Under the pieces are notes generated by a model that made no database searches, was not told where the DNA came from, and worked only from the letters and a program-made list of their open reading frames with translations. The position numbers were made by a program, and so were the translations under genes. Source: Cytophagaceae bacterium ABcell3 (lineage in GTDB: Bacteria > Bacteroidota > Bacteroidia > Cytophagales > Cytophagaceae). From it: a stretch of DNA of 64,000 nucleotides. Below, one piece after another: positions 37,143 to 45,078 of this stretch (positions are counted from its first letter, which is position 1; each line of letters opens with the position of its first letter). Location: contig CP133159.1 of the NCBI GenBank assembly GCA_030913385.1, forward strand, positions 1,200,584 to 1,264,583. The letters run 5' to 3'.

Positions 37143-38100
37143 AGTTAACAATGTCTATTTATTATGTTTTTCAACTTTGCTTTTGGTTTTAAGCTCTTGC
37201 AGTTTGATTTTTGAACCTTCTATTGAAGGGGAAAAAGTTAGTTTAATCTCGCCAGTAGAAAATAACATATATAACACCGGAAGTATTACCTTTTGGTGGG
37301 AAGTTGTAGAAGGGGCAAGAAACTATCGCGTTCAGATAGTCGAAGGTACCTTTAACAATGCACTTAACCTTATTGTTGATACTTTGATTTCTAAGGATAA
37401 AATATTTTTAAATTTAAGTAGCGGTACTTATGAATGGAGGGTAAGAGGAGAAAACGGGTCTTTTATGACGGATTTTACTTCCAGAAAACTTGTAATTGAT
37501 TCTGTTAATTTTAATGATGAACGGTTAGAACCGTTAACTCCAGATAATATTGTTTTTTTGGGAGGAAAGTTAAAGCTGGAATGGCAGTCTATGCCGAGTG
37601 CTGTATCTTATTTAGTACAGATTGACTCGGTCAGCAATGTATTTGGGGAGGGTGTTTTGGAAGAGCGTGTACTTCAAAGCTCTGGCTCTATTGCCAGCCT
37701 TCTTCATAAAGTTAACAATACCAGTGGGCAATTTTATTGGAGGGTAAAAGGAGTAGATCATCAAGACAATTCTACGCCTTTTTCTTCTGTTAGGACTTTT
37801 TCAATTAAGAACTCTCCACCTGATTTGATTTCTCCTTTTGACCAGCAGAAGGTGAAATTGCCAGTACGTATTTTTTGGAACAAACTGTCCGGCGCAGTCA
37901 GCTATAACCTATATTGGTCAAAAAAATCTTTTCAAAACGAAGAGCAAATTGAATCTGTTAAGCGGGAAAATAATTTTTATGATTTCGATTCGGCAGAGCC
38001 TGGCGATACAATTTATTGGAGGGTATCTGCTGTTGATATAGCTGATAATATATCTAAGTATTCTGAAGAAAGCTATTTTATTATTGACAATGAAGAATAA
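37135..38100 (+). CDS. Lipoprotein with fibronectin-III-like repeats
   Basis: 321 aa. Signal peptide with lipobox LVLSSC (Cys22). The mature protein shows three similar ~90-aa beta-sandwich units, each with a 'W...... A..Y.(V/L)(Q/Y)' strand and a later '(Y/F)(E)WRV(R/K)(G/A)' strand: YEWRVRGENG, FYWRVKGVDH and IYWRVSAVDI. These look like FN3 modules. Embedded in the secretion operon (8-bp overlap with the PilO-like gene and 11-bp overlap with the GspC-like gene), it may act as an outer-membrane partner of the secretin or a periplasmic scaffold. This protein is not part of the standard T2SS set. Confidence 0.75.
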   Translation: MDRVNNVYLLCFSTLLLVLSSCSLIFEPSIEGEKVSLISPVENNIYNTGSITFWWEVVEGARNYRVQIVEGTFNNALNLIVDTLISKDKIFLNLSSGTYEWRVRGENGSFMTDFTSRKLVIDSVNFNDERLEPLTPDNIVFLGGKLKLEWQSMPSAVSYLVQIDSVSNVFGEGVLEERVLQSSGSIASLLHKVNNTSGQFYWRVKGVDHQDNSTPFSSVRTFSIKNSPPDLISPFDQQKVKLPVRIFWNKLSGAVSYNLYWSKKSFQNEEQIESVKRENNFYDFDSAEPGDTIYWRVSAVDIADNISKYSEESYFIIDNEE

Positions 38101-38614
38101 AAAGGTAACAGTATTTTTATTAGTTGCAGTTGTATTGGTATGGGGAGTAGCCTTATGGCAAATCCTTGCTCCAAATCAAGGAAGCAGTGGTAATATGGTT
38201 AGCACCAAAAATGTTGATTTGACACCTATCTCTTTCGAAGCTGACTCCTTTGCATTGTTGTTGAATTACAAAGATCCTTTTCATGTAAATGCTCCTAGAA
38301 AAGGGTTTTATGCTAATGGTAGGAGTGCGTATTTGGGAAAAAAGAAAAGTGACAATGTTTCAAAGGTAGCAGTAAAAAAAAATATGCAGATAACGGAACA
38401 TTCTATTGAAGCAGAAAAAGTCCCTGACATTAGATATTTGGGCTTAATTAGAAATAATCAAACTAATAAAGAAGTCGCTTTTGTAGTAATTGACAATTCA
38501 AAGGTTTTTGTTTCTGAAGGAGATAATGTAAAAGGGATCAGTTTTGATAAAAATTTTAGAGATTCTATTCAGGTAGGACTTAACGGAAAGACTTTTTTTA
38601 TAAAAAAAGGGTAG
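38090..38614 (+). CDS. GspC/PilP-like bitopic protein
   Basis: 174 aa from the ATG at 38,090 (a TTG two codons earlier is the alternative). Short cytoplasmic tail, a membrane helix (VTVFLLVAVVLVWGVALWQIL), a linker with LLNYKDPFHVNAP and a C-terminal beta domain beginning IRYLGLIRNNQTNKEVAFV and ending KTFFIKKG. 'DPF' followed by 'Y.G.I......A.V' and 'V..G..V.G' is the pattern of the GspC homology region/PilP, which connects the inner-membrane platform to the secretin. The start overlaps the FN3 lipoprotein stop. Confidence 0.7.
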   Translation: MKNKKVTVFLLVAVVLVWGVALWQILAPNQGSSGNMVSTKNVDLTPISFEADSFALLLNYKDPFHVNAPRKGFYANGRSAYLGKKKSDNVSKVAVKKNMQITEHSIEAEKVPDIRYLGLIRNNQTNKEVAFVVIDNSKVFVSEGDNVKGISFDKNFRDSIQVGLNGKTFFIKKG

Positions 38615-38615
38615 T

Positions 38616-39332
38616 ATGATGAAAGTACTTATATCCATATTGATTTTATGTAGTACCCTATGTTATTCTCAGAAGATTCCTCCATATGCGCCAGAAGGTC
38701 AGAATGTTATTGTTAATCACGAGGATGTGAGAAAATATGCCAGCCTGCTTACTTATCAAAAAAGGATTAAGATAAAAGATGATATAGATTATTATTGGTT
38801 TAAATCTAATGATATTAAGCATAGCCAAGGAGGGTACTTTGGTAAATTGCTTCATGGTAATTATACAGAACTGTATCAAAGTAACAACCTAAAGAAAAAA
38901 GGGCATTTTATATATGGAGTAAAGCATGGGGTGTGGAAAAGCTGGCATGAAAACGGAAAACTGGCTTCTTTGGTAAAATGGCGTAAGGGTAAAAGGGTAG
39001 GTAAATATTGGCATTATGATGAGGAAGGGGCGTTGGCAGAAGAGGGGAAGTATAGAAAGGGGCAGTTGCGGGGTAAGGTGAAGCGTTATTCTTCAGACGG
39101 AAAGAAGCGGAAGCTGAAAACGCGCAAAGGAAAAATTGTAGACCGGCTAAAACAAAAGAAAAAGGCAAACAAGTCTTCTGAAAAAGAATTGCGGAAGAGT
39201 CGAAAATCAGTGGATCATAATCAAAAAAAGGATAGTAAAACAAGCTCAGAAAAAAAGAGCAAGAGGAGGGAAAAAAAAGAAAGAAGAAAAGCAGAGAAAG
39301 CTGAAAAGCTAAACAGTAAAAAGTTAAAGTAA
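38616..39332 (+). CDS. Secreted MORN-repeat protein with Lys-rich tail
   Basis: 238 aa with a signal peptide (MMKVLISILILCSTLCYSQ). The central part (~95-165) has MORN/YwqK-type repeats: GHFIYGVKHGVWKSWHENGK, VGKYWHYDEEGALAEEGKY and GQLRGKVKRYSSDGK. The last ~70 residues are almost entirely Lys, Arg, Glu and Ser, so highly basic and probably disordered. MORN-type sheets often contact membranes or other envelope parts. It is not a standard T2SS component but is one base after the GspC-like stop, so it is very likely a lineage-specific part of the machine or its cargo. Confidence 0.75.
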   Translation: MMKVLISILILCSTLCYSQKIPPYAPEGQNVIVNHEDVRKYASLLTYQKRIKIKDDIDYYWFKSNDIKHSQGGYFGKLLHGNYTELYQSNNLKKKGHFIYGVKHGVWKSWHENGKLASLVKWRKGKRVGKYWHYDEEGALAEEGKYRKGQLRGKVKRYSSDGKKRKLKTRKGKIVDRLKQKKKANKSSEKELRKSRKSVDHNQKKDSKTSSEKKSKRREKKERRKAEKAEKLNSKKLK

Positions 39333-39355
39333 TTCCACATACTAAATACGATACT

Positions 39356-40591
39356 GTGAAATATAATTTTCTATTTACAAAGCTAGGTGGTAATGCTTAT
39401 TTCGTAGTTATAGCTATTTCTCTAATGATTTCAACGCTTTGTTCTTCTTTATTATATCTTGTTCTCGTCAGAAACCTTGAGTATAAGGAATTTGATAGTT
39501 ACTGCCGACTTGTGAGCTTATCTAAAAGCGGGATCAATATAGCACTTTCCTCAGACTCTCCTGAAGCTGGCGATAGTTTGTTTTTTCACTTGTCTGACGA
39601 TTTTAATGATACCGTTGTTGTGAAAAAAAACATTTGGGGATGTTTTGAAATTTGTAGTGTTCATTCAAAATATAATAGAAAAAGCCTTGATAAATATTTT
39701 TTATCCGGTGTTGAAAATAAGCTAGTAAAGGATTATGCGCTTTACCTTGCTGATCATAATGTTCCTTTCAGACTTGGTGATGCATATGTAAATGGAGACT
39801 GCTATCTTCCCAAAGGAAAGTTTGAAAAAGTAGGTTTTTCTTCTAAAGGGGTAATCAAAGGTAAACTATACAACAGTAGTGCTTCAGTTCCAAAGCCTGA
39901 CACCTCTTTCCTTAAGTATGTTGGTTTGTCTGGAAGTCATCTTATGGTTAAAGAGTGGATGGTGGACGTTGACCTTCCTTCATTTAACTCATTTTCCGGC
40001 CCTACTCAATACATTCATATTACTGAGTACCTGAACATTAAGGATTCTATTAAAGGGAATATGGTGATTTTTTGCGATAAGGAGGTTAAAGTTGCTGCAG
40101 GCGCTCACACCGATGATATTATTATTATTGCCCCCGTGGTTACTTTTGAAGCAGGGTTTGAAGGTTCGCTGCAGGTTTTTGCTCGTGATTCCATTGTTGT
40201 CGGAGAAAACTGTAAACTTCTTTACCCCTCAATATTGTGTAATGTAAAACACCAGTCTTCCATGTTTCAGCCTCATATCCGCATCGGAAAGTTTTCATCT
40301 TTAAAAGGGGCTATTTTTACTATAGACAATAGTAGCGACTTCCAAAAACCATTAATTATACTTGAGGAAGGTGTTTATGTGGAAGGGTTTGTCAGTACAG
40401 GAGGTTTTGTAAGACTTAGAGGAATGATTGCAGGGAACGTTTCGGCTAATAAGCTTATAGGGAGAAAAGCCGACTGCATCAATTGTTTGTCAGAAGCTCA
40501 AATTGACCCATATGCTCTTTCGTCTCATTATGTATCTCCCGTGATTTATGGAAGTGGCTTACGGAAAAAATTAATTAAATGGCTAGACTAA
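39356..40591 (+). CDS. Membrane-anchored polymer-forming/bactofilin-like beta-helix protein in T2SS operon
   Basis: 411 aa, GTG start at 39,356. One N-terminal membrane helix (AYFVVIAISLMISTLCSSLLYLVLV) places the rest outside the cytoplasm. The C-terminal half (~230-385) has regular short strands, e.g. NMVIFCDKEVKVAAGAH, DIIIIAPVVTFEAGFEGS, VEGFVSTGGFVRLRGMIAGN, the pattern of bactofilin-type right-handed beta-helices. In typical T2SS operons this slot (before the minor pseudopilins) holds GspK, the large tip pseudopilin. I see no cleavable prepilin motif, so it is either a GspK replacement or a novel component. It overlaps the next pseudopilin by 13 bp. Confidence 0.65.
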   Translation: MKYNFLFTKLGGNAYFVVIAISLMISTLCSSLLYLVLVRNLEYKEFDSYCRLVSLSKSGINIALSSDSPEAGDSLFFHLSDDFNDTVVVKKNIWGCFEICSVHSKYNRKSLDKYFLSGVENKLVKDYALYLADHNVPFRLGDAYVNGDCYLPKGKFEKVGFSSKGVIKGKLYNSSASVPKPDTSFLKYVGLSGSHLMVKEWMVDVDLPSFNSFSGPTQYIHITEYLNIKDSIKGNMVIFCDKEVKVAAGAHTDDIIIIAPVVTFEAGFEGSLQVFARDSIVVGENCKLLYPSILCNVKHQSSMFQPHIRIGKFSSLKGAIFTIDNSSDFQKPLIILEEGVYVEGFVSTGGFVRLRGMIAGNVSANKLIGRKADCINCLSEAQIDPYALSSHYVSPVIYGSGLRKKLIKWLD

Positions 40592-40926
40592 AACTAAAAG
40601 CTTCCACTATAATAGAAAATGTTATTGCCATGACTATACTTTCTATTGTATCAGGAATAGCGCTGACTGTATTTTTACAGGTTTCTGCTGTATTAAGTTC
40701 AGGAGAAGTTATTGAAGCAAAGCTCATACTGGATGAATATTTTAATAAAACCGTGAGGGAGCATCGGGTTTTTGATGAAAAAGTTTCTATAAATGATTTT
40801 GTCATAGACCAGAAAGTTGAGCCTTATGGTAATCCAAGTGCTCAGTTGCATCAATTGGTTATAATTGTTTATAATTTAAAAGGTAGAAAGCTTTGTGAAA
40901 AAAAAGAGATTTTATTGGTCAAATAA
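40579..40926 (+). CDS. Minor pseudopilin (GspI-like)
   Basis: 115 aa. An 8-residue leader ends in Ala, then STIIENVIAMTILSIVSGIAL: Ser +1, Glu +5 (residue 13) and a hydrophobic helix; 'EN.IAM.ILSI' resembles the GspI/PilV start. The short globular part fits minor pseudopilins that form the tip complex. Ala at -1 agrees with the other two prepilins here. It overlaps the upstream gene by 13 bp and the next by 32 bp. Confidence 0.8.
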   Translation: MARLKLKASTIIENVIAMTILSIVSGIALTVFLQVSAVLSSGEVIEAKLILDEYFNKTVREHRVFDEKVSINDFVIDQKVEPYGNPSAQLHQLVIIVYNLKGRKLCEKKEILLVK

Positions 40927-41404
40927 TGTTCGAGCATTTACTATATTAGAGCTAACAGTAGCTATGGTCCTTTCGGGGATAATCATTATAAGTGCTTATA
41001 ATAGCTATTTTTTCCTTTTTAAAGGTACTCAAAGTTTAATTAGTAAAAGTAAAGAAAAGCATGATTTTATAAGGTTTCACTCTTTGTTTTCCTATGACTT
41101 TTTTACATGCAAAAAGGCTGTGCTTGACCAAAACCAAGTTCAGATGGACAATTCCAGTTCAGGCGTTAAATACGTTTGGCTTGAGGAATGTATTGTAAGG
41201 CTTTATAATAATGTTCCTGATACATTTAAGTTGGTTAATAAAGGAGTGTCGGGTTATTTTGAAGGTGACGAGATTCTTGTGCCTGGACATGTGTGCGATG
41301 CCATTGAATTTGATTACTATGCAAAGGATTCTCTTTATAAGGTTTCTTTTGAGAAGGTTTACTTACCTGACTTTTATTTAAACTCTCAACCTGTTCAATA
41401 TTAG
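40895..41404 (+). CDS. Minor pseudopilin (GspJ-like)
   Basis: 169 aa from a GTG at 40,895. A leader of 14 residues ends RA, then FTILELTVAMVLSGIIIISA, a textbook prepilin helix with Glu at +5 (residue 19), only with Ala instead of Gly at -1. The globular part begins with a long helix and contains IRFHSLFSYDF, similar to the GspJ/PilW 'L..DL' region. It overlaps the GspI-like gene by 32 bp and ends two bases before gspF. Confidence 0.8.
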   Translation: MKKKRFYWSNNVRAFTILELTVAMVLSGIIIISAYNSYFFLFKGTQSLISKSKEKHDFIRFHSLFSYDFFTCKKAVLDQNQVQMDNSSSGVKYVWLEECIVRLYNNVPDTFKLVNKGVSGYFEGDEILVPGHVCDAIEFDYYAKDSLYKVSFEKVYLPDFYLNSQPVQY

Positions 41405-41406
41405 AG

Positions 41407-42552
41407 ATGCCAGAAATAGAACTAAGTTCGGTTATTAACAAAAGAAAGAAGAAGGTTCAAGAATCTTCTGAAGAGAGTTCTATTACTCGATTGTTGAACA
41501 CTGAAATATCTTTATTTTCTTATAAGCTGTCTGATAAAAAGAAAGAAGCTTTTTTTCATGAATTAGCGCTTTTACTGGAAGCTGGTATAGATATAAAAAC
41601 AGCTCTCGAGCTTATTCTAGATAGTACATCAAATAAAAAAGATAAGGGGATTTTTAATGCTATAAAAGAATCTGTTATTAGAGGGAATACTTTGTCAGAA
41701 GCACTTGCTTCAAAAAAAGTATTTTCGGATTACGAATTGTTTAGCATAGAAATTGGAGAAGAAACTGGTAAGCTTGTTAAAGTTCTTGATGAATTAGCCA
41801 AGTATTATAAGACAAGAATAAAACAAAAAAGGCAAGCTGTAAGTGCGCTTACATATCCTGTTATAGTTTTTTCAACGTCAATGGGAGTTACGGTCTTTAT
41901 GCTAAATGTTATAGTCCCAATGTTTGCAGATGTATTTAGTAGGTTTGGGGGAGAACTCCCTTATATAACTCAACTTGTAATGGACGCTTCTGATTTATTT
42001 GGGACATATTTTTTCCCAACCTTTTTGGTTATAGGCTCTGTGGTGGCGTTCTTATACATGAACAGGAATAAAGCTTGGTTTAAGAAAAGTAGTTCTAGGG
42101 TTATTCTTAAGGTTCCTGTTTTAGGAGAGTTGGTGCGTAAAATCTATCTTGCCCGTTTTTGTAACACGCTTCATTTATTAATAAGCGCAAAGATCCCTTT
42201 GTTAAGATCATTGAACCTGGTTCGTCAAATGATATCATTCTATCCATTGGAAACAGCATTAGTTCATGTTGAAGGTAAAATTTTACATGGTGCACCCTTG
42301 CATGAGGCATTGCAAGAATTTCCTGTTTTTCATAAAAGAATGGTTTCTTTAATTAAAGTAGGGGAGGAGGTTAATAGGCTAGAGGAGTTTTTCGGTAGAA
42401 TTTCTTTACAATATGAAGAAGATATTGAGCATCAGTCAAAAGTTCTTACAACGGTAATTGAACCTTTAATGATGATTTTTTTAGGCTTTATTGTTGGAAT
42501 TATTTTGGTAGCCATGTATTTGCCAATGTTTAAGATGAACTCATTCTTTTAA
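41407..42552 (+). CDS. gspF: Inner-membrane platform protein (GspF/PilC)
   Basis: 381 aa. It has two repeated cytoplasmic helical domains of the T2SSF family (FFHELALLLEAGIDIKTALE at ~50 and ARFCNTLHLLISAKIPLLRS at ~250) and three membrane helices (~150-172, ~200-215, ~355-378). The characteristic segments EIGEETGKLVKVLDELAKYY, QAVSALTYPVIVF and the C-terminal TTVIEPLMMIFLGFIVGIIL are all present. The first ~40 residues are an extra charged region. It is the core of the inner-membrane platform engaged by the GspE ATPase. It is the last gene of the operon; palindromic repeat DNA starts directly after it. Confidence 0.92.
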   Translation: MPEIELSSVINKRKKKVQESSEESSITRLLNTEISLFSYKLSDKKKEAFFHELALLLEAGIDIKTALELILDSTSNKKDKGIFNAIKESVIRGNTLSEALASKKVFSDYELFSIEIGEETGKLVKVLDELAKYYKTRIKQKRQAVSALTYPVIVFSTSMGVTVFMLNVIVPMFADVFSRFGGELPYITQLVMDASDLFGTYFFPTFLVIGSVVAFLYMNRNKAWFKKSSSRVILKVPVLGELVRKIYLARFCNTLHLLISAKIPLLRSLNLVRQMISFYPLETALVHVEGKILHGAPLHEALQEFPVFHKRMVSLIKVGEEVNRLEEFFGRISLQYEEDIEHQSKVLTTVIEPLMMIFLGFIVGIILVAMYLPMFKMNSFF

Positions 42553-42559
42553 AATTGTT

Positions 42560-43204
42560 GCCCCCTTAAACGCTTACTGTAGCTTGCAGCTACAGCAACG
42601 AACTACCAAACAAAGACGCACAGCCAAAGGTAGCCTGTGGCTATCAAACGCACTGCCAGACATCAGCCGCTATCATAACGGAGGTTGAGTTTATGGGTAA
42701 CGGTGTAGCTACAAGCTACCTTCTGTATTTTGTTTAATATTAGTGTTTCCGTAGCTAGAAGCTACGGATAGCATGGGAACCCAAATATTTTAAGCCTGAT
42801 CAGAATTATTTTGAAATAAGAATTATAGAACAATTTTTGAAAAATAAAAGGGAGTATTGGAATGAATATGCTCCAATGACCTTTGTATTAAGTGATTTCA
42901 TATATAACAATAATAGGAACACTTTCCCATTTATTGTAGGGCCCCGCTAATCCCATAATAATTCATAAACTACCCTTCGTTACAACGAAGTTTCAAGTCA
43001 AAATAAAGAGAAACAATTGTTTATGTACATCGTTTCTTTTTTTAAGCTTATAGACTATGTTCATTATATCCTGCAGCTACAGCAACGTACAATAACTTAT
43101 AGCTACTACAACGGAGGTTGAGTCCATGGGTAACGGTGTAGCTATAAGCTACATTTAGTATTTTGTTTAAATATTAGAGTTCCGTAGCTGCAAGCTACGG
43201 ATAG
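42560..43204 (+). repeat. Cluster of palindromic interspersed repeats (same family as at 27-28 kb)
   Basis: Exact 19-bp palindromes or near-palindromes are visible at 42,577-42,595 (CTGTAGCTTGCAGCTACAG), 42,749-42,767 (CCGTAGCTAGAAGCTACGG) and 43,182-43,200 (CCGTAGCTGCAAGCTACGG). A diverged copy of the 384-bp repeat start lies at about 42,945-43,050, with the TTCGTTACAACGAA palindrome and the AAGAGAAAC hairpin. The phrase 'ATGGGTAACGGTGTAGCTA' recurs at ~42,693 and ~43,122. No complete gene is present. Confidence 0.8.
42774..42950 (+). pseudogene. Gene relic between palindromic repeats
   Basis: About 58 codons with strongly protein-like composition (PKYFKPDQNYFEIRIIEQFL, then REYWNEYAPMTFVLSDFIYN, NTFPFIVGP). 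There is no start codon; the frame begins in a palindromic repeat and its stop TAA is supplied by the next repeat (CCCGCTAATCCCA). It looks like the C-terminal end of a lost gene. The family is not recognised. Confidence 0.4.
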
Positions 43205-43231
43205 CATGGGGAGCAGTGTTTTAAGCTCTTT

Positions 43232-43459
43232 TGTGGATAATTCGGAGAACATTGTGCCACCCATTTCGGGCCATGTTGTGCCACCTATTTCGGACGTCAT
43301 TGTGCCAGTTTATAGCTAGCCCCTGAGCATTGTTTCGGAGATCATTGTGCCACTTTCCATAATACTTATTAGTCTTGCCATAAAAAGCAATGGCAGGTCA
43401 ACGATTGGACATTATGGAAATACTTCAAATAATTCAATTAAAGAAAAAAGGAATGAGCA
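43232..43459 (+). mobile_element. IS21-family left-end remnant with truncated istA
   Basis: Starting at TGTGGATAATTCGGA, four short repeats of the type CATTGTGCCAC (43,250-43,370) precede an ATG at 43,390. Multiple such repeats at the end are typical transposase-binding sites of IS21 elements. The reading frame MAGQRLDIMEILQIIQLKKK resembles the start of IstA transposases, but after residue ~22 the DNA changes to the dispersed 'CCATGGGTAACGGT' repeat, so the transposase is destroyed. No istB is present. Confidence 0.65.
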
Positions 43460-43740
43460 GTCCATGGGTAACGGTTTTGCAAAAAAAGAATGCGAAATTT
43501 TTCCTTTTGGTATATGTTGTGTTGTCTTTGCCATATGATTTGACTTTATCTCGTAATCTGTATCTGTATTAATCAACCGGTACAGCTTACCGCAAGCAGA
43601 TTGCCGCAGCATTTTTTCATAGGAAACTAAAGAGTTAAGTTTCAGGCAAAGAGCTTTGTTCACCGCTACCTTTTGCCTCGCAATGACGGTAAAGTGGTGG
43701 TTTTGTGATAGATGATCTTTGGTAAAAGATGTAATTGGGG

Positions 43741-44417
43741 CCTCGGGGTGATAGGTTAATCATGGGGGTAATGATGCCAGAGTCCCAGAAGGGACGATAT
43801 GATTATAGAATAAAAATTGCCCTATTAAAGAAGCCCCGAAGGTGGCGACATGAATAAAGAAATGCTTTTCTGCCAACTTTGACAGATGCCGGAACGGGGC
43901 CGTCAAGATCTGTTAATTTTATTTTTCAGGTATAGGTACTGCTACACTCCAGATTGCTTCCTTATTTATAACCGGTCATCCCGAGGGACGAGGGATCTGC
44001 CAGACTTTCACACCGTCATTATATTTTGACTAGCTCCTTAATATTCAAACTGTATGCAATTTATCACATTACCGCGTCACGTCATCGGTAGGAGGTAACG
44101 ACGAAGTAATCTCACCGTCAGGTTTGGTGTTTAACACACTATATTTTTATCGACACAGCAAACCGCTAACAGATTGCCACGGCATTTTTTCATAGGAAAC
44201 TAAAGGTTTAAGTTTCAAGCAAAGAATTTTATCTACCGCTACCTTTTGCCTCGCAATGACGTTTAAGTGTTGATTTTGTGAAAGTTATGATCTTTGGTAA
44301 AAAATGTAACTGGGTTTTCGGGGTGATAGGGTAATTATGGAGGGATTTAATGATACGCTCGTGTGTTATCTCGAAAGTTCTTACTGATAACAGAATGAAA
44401 AAAGGAAAGTTGCAAAA
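43741..44417 (+). repeat. ~680-bp direct repeat flanking a toxin-antitoxin module, copy 1
   Basis: It begins CCTCGGGGTGATAGG and runs to GAATGAAAAAAGGAAAG; it matches 45,079-45,762 over its whole length with scattered substitutions and small indels. It contains hairpin sequences such as GTCCCAGAAGGGAC, CATCCCGAGGGACGAGGGAT and CGTCATTG…CGCAATGACG. A further partial copy of its middle section lies upstream at 43,571-43,740. No coding sequence is credible inside. The ~110 bp before this (43,460-43,570) shows nothing recognisable. Confidence 0.85.
44080..44261. repeat. MITE-like inverted-repeat element inside copy 1
   Basis: The ends read CGTCATCGGTAGGAGG… and …CCTCGCAATGACG, which are imperfect inverted repeats; inner arms (…AGTAATCT / AGATTGCC…) are also inverted. 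The 'CGTCATTGCGAGG' word is a common bacterial interspersed-repeat motif. It has no coding capacity. The same unit is better preserved at 45,423-45,603. Confidence 0.6.
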
Positions 44418-44437
44418 CCTCTTTGCAAGGGAAGGGA

Positions 44438-44773
44438 TTATAAGTTCTCCGGGTTCATCTCTGTAGGGAAAAACCTTGCCACATAAACTTTCTTTTCTGC
44501 CTGATCAACTTGATAAAAAATTTTAATGGTCATAGTCTTTGTCCTGTGATACAGCAAGTATCTGTATTGGTTTTTGCGACCAGACAATAAAGGCTCTAAT
44601 GCGCCCCTCTCTGGCATTATTTCTAACTCATGGGGCTTGGAATAAAGCTCTTCGGCAATTTGGGCAAAGCGTTCAGGAGAGTAACTATCAAAAAGAACCT
44701 CCAAAATTTCATAATAGGATTTCTTGGCAGGTTCGGTAATGATTACTTGGTAGCGTTCTTGTCCCGTATCCAT
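44438..44773 (-). CDS. RelE/ParE-superfamily toxin
   Basis: 111 aa. ERYQVIITEPAKKSYYEILE opens like ParE/RelE toxins, followed by a two-helix region, 'L...PERGALEPLL', the strand NQYRYLLYHRTKTMTIKIFY and VYVARFFPTEMNP. 'YR.L.......I.IFYQVD...V.V.RFF' is the usual beta-sheet core of the superfamily. Toxins of this fold either cut mRNA on the ribosome or poison gyrase; which applies cannot be told here. It overlaps the 3' end of the antitoxin gene by 31 bp, so the two are translationally coupled. The pair lies between two ~680-bp direct repeats. Confidence 0.75.
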   Translation of the reverse strand: MDTGQERYQVIITEPAKKSYYEILEVLFDSYSPERFAQIAEELYSKPHELEIMPERGALEPLLSGRKNQYRYLLYHRTKTMTIKIFYQVDQAEKKVYVARFFPTEMNPENL

Positions 44774-44973
44774 TTGTCTGCCTCTGCTTTAAATTCCGTC
44801 ATAGTCAAAACCCTCCCCTCGTCAATGGCTTTTTCAGAGTCATCTGCCATTTGGTTCAACCGTTCCTTTTCTAAAAGCTCTTTAACATAGCTCAACACTT
44901 GTTTTTGCTGATCTATTTCCAGCTTTAAAATATAGCTCAGTAGATCTTTTTCTATTACGTTTCCCATAGCCAT
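44743..44973 (-). CDS. Antitoxin of the RelE/ParE-type module
   Basis: 76 aa, upstream of and overlapping the toxin gene. The first part (LSYILKLEIDQQKQVLSYVK) is a helical DNA-binding or dimerisation segment and the acidic second half (ADDSEKAIDEGRVLTMTEFK then ADKWIRDK) resembles the toxin-neutralising tails of type II antitoxins. It is probably also the autorepressor of the operon (family knowledge). The start at 44,973 is the first ATG; a second ATG two codons later is equally possible. Confidence 0.7.
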   Translation of the reverse strand: MAMGNVIEKDLLSYILKLEIDQQKQVLSYVKELLEKERLNQMADDSEKAIDEGRVLTMTEFKAEADKWIRDKNATK

Positions 44974-45078
44974 ACCTGTTTAGGATTAATAATGAAGTTC
45001 TGTAAAGTTAACGATTAATTTTGATATACGGTTTGTTGTTTGTCCGTCCTTTTTTTCAATTGAAATAAGTTACTCGAT

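Noticed and set aside
31097-42552. A retracting type IV pilus (twitching) operon
   Set aside because: There is no PilT-like second ATPase in the cluster and the pseudopilin set is T2SS-like, though a pilT elsewhere cannot be excluded.
26948-43204. Possible CRISPR array from recurring GTAGCT palindromes
   Set aside because: Spacing is irregular (tens to hundreds of bases), no constant-length spacers, and no cas genes nearby.
43412-43663. 83-aa minus-strand open frame over the IS21 remnant
   Set aside because: Spans the junction of the IS remnant and the dispersed repeat; no homology visible.
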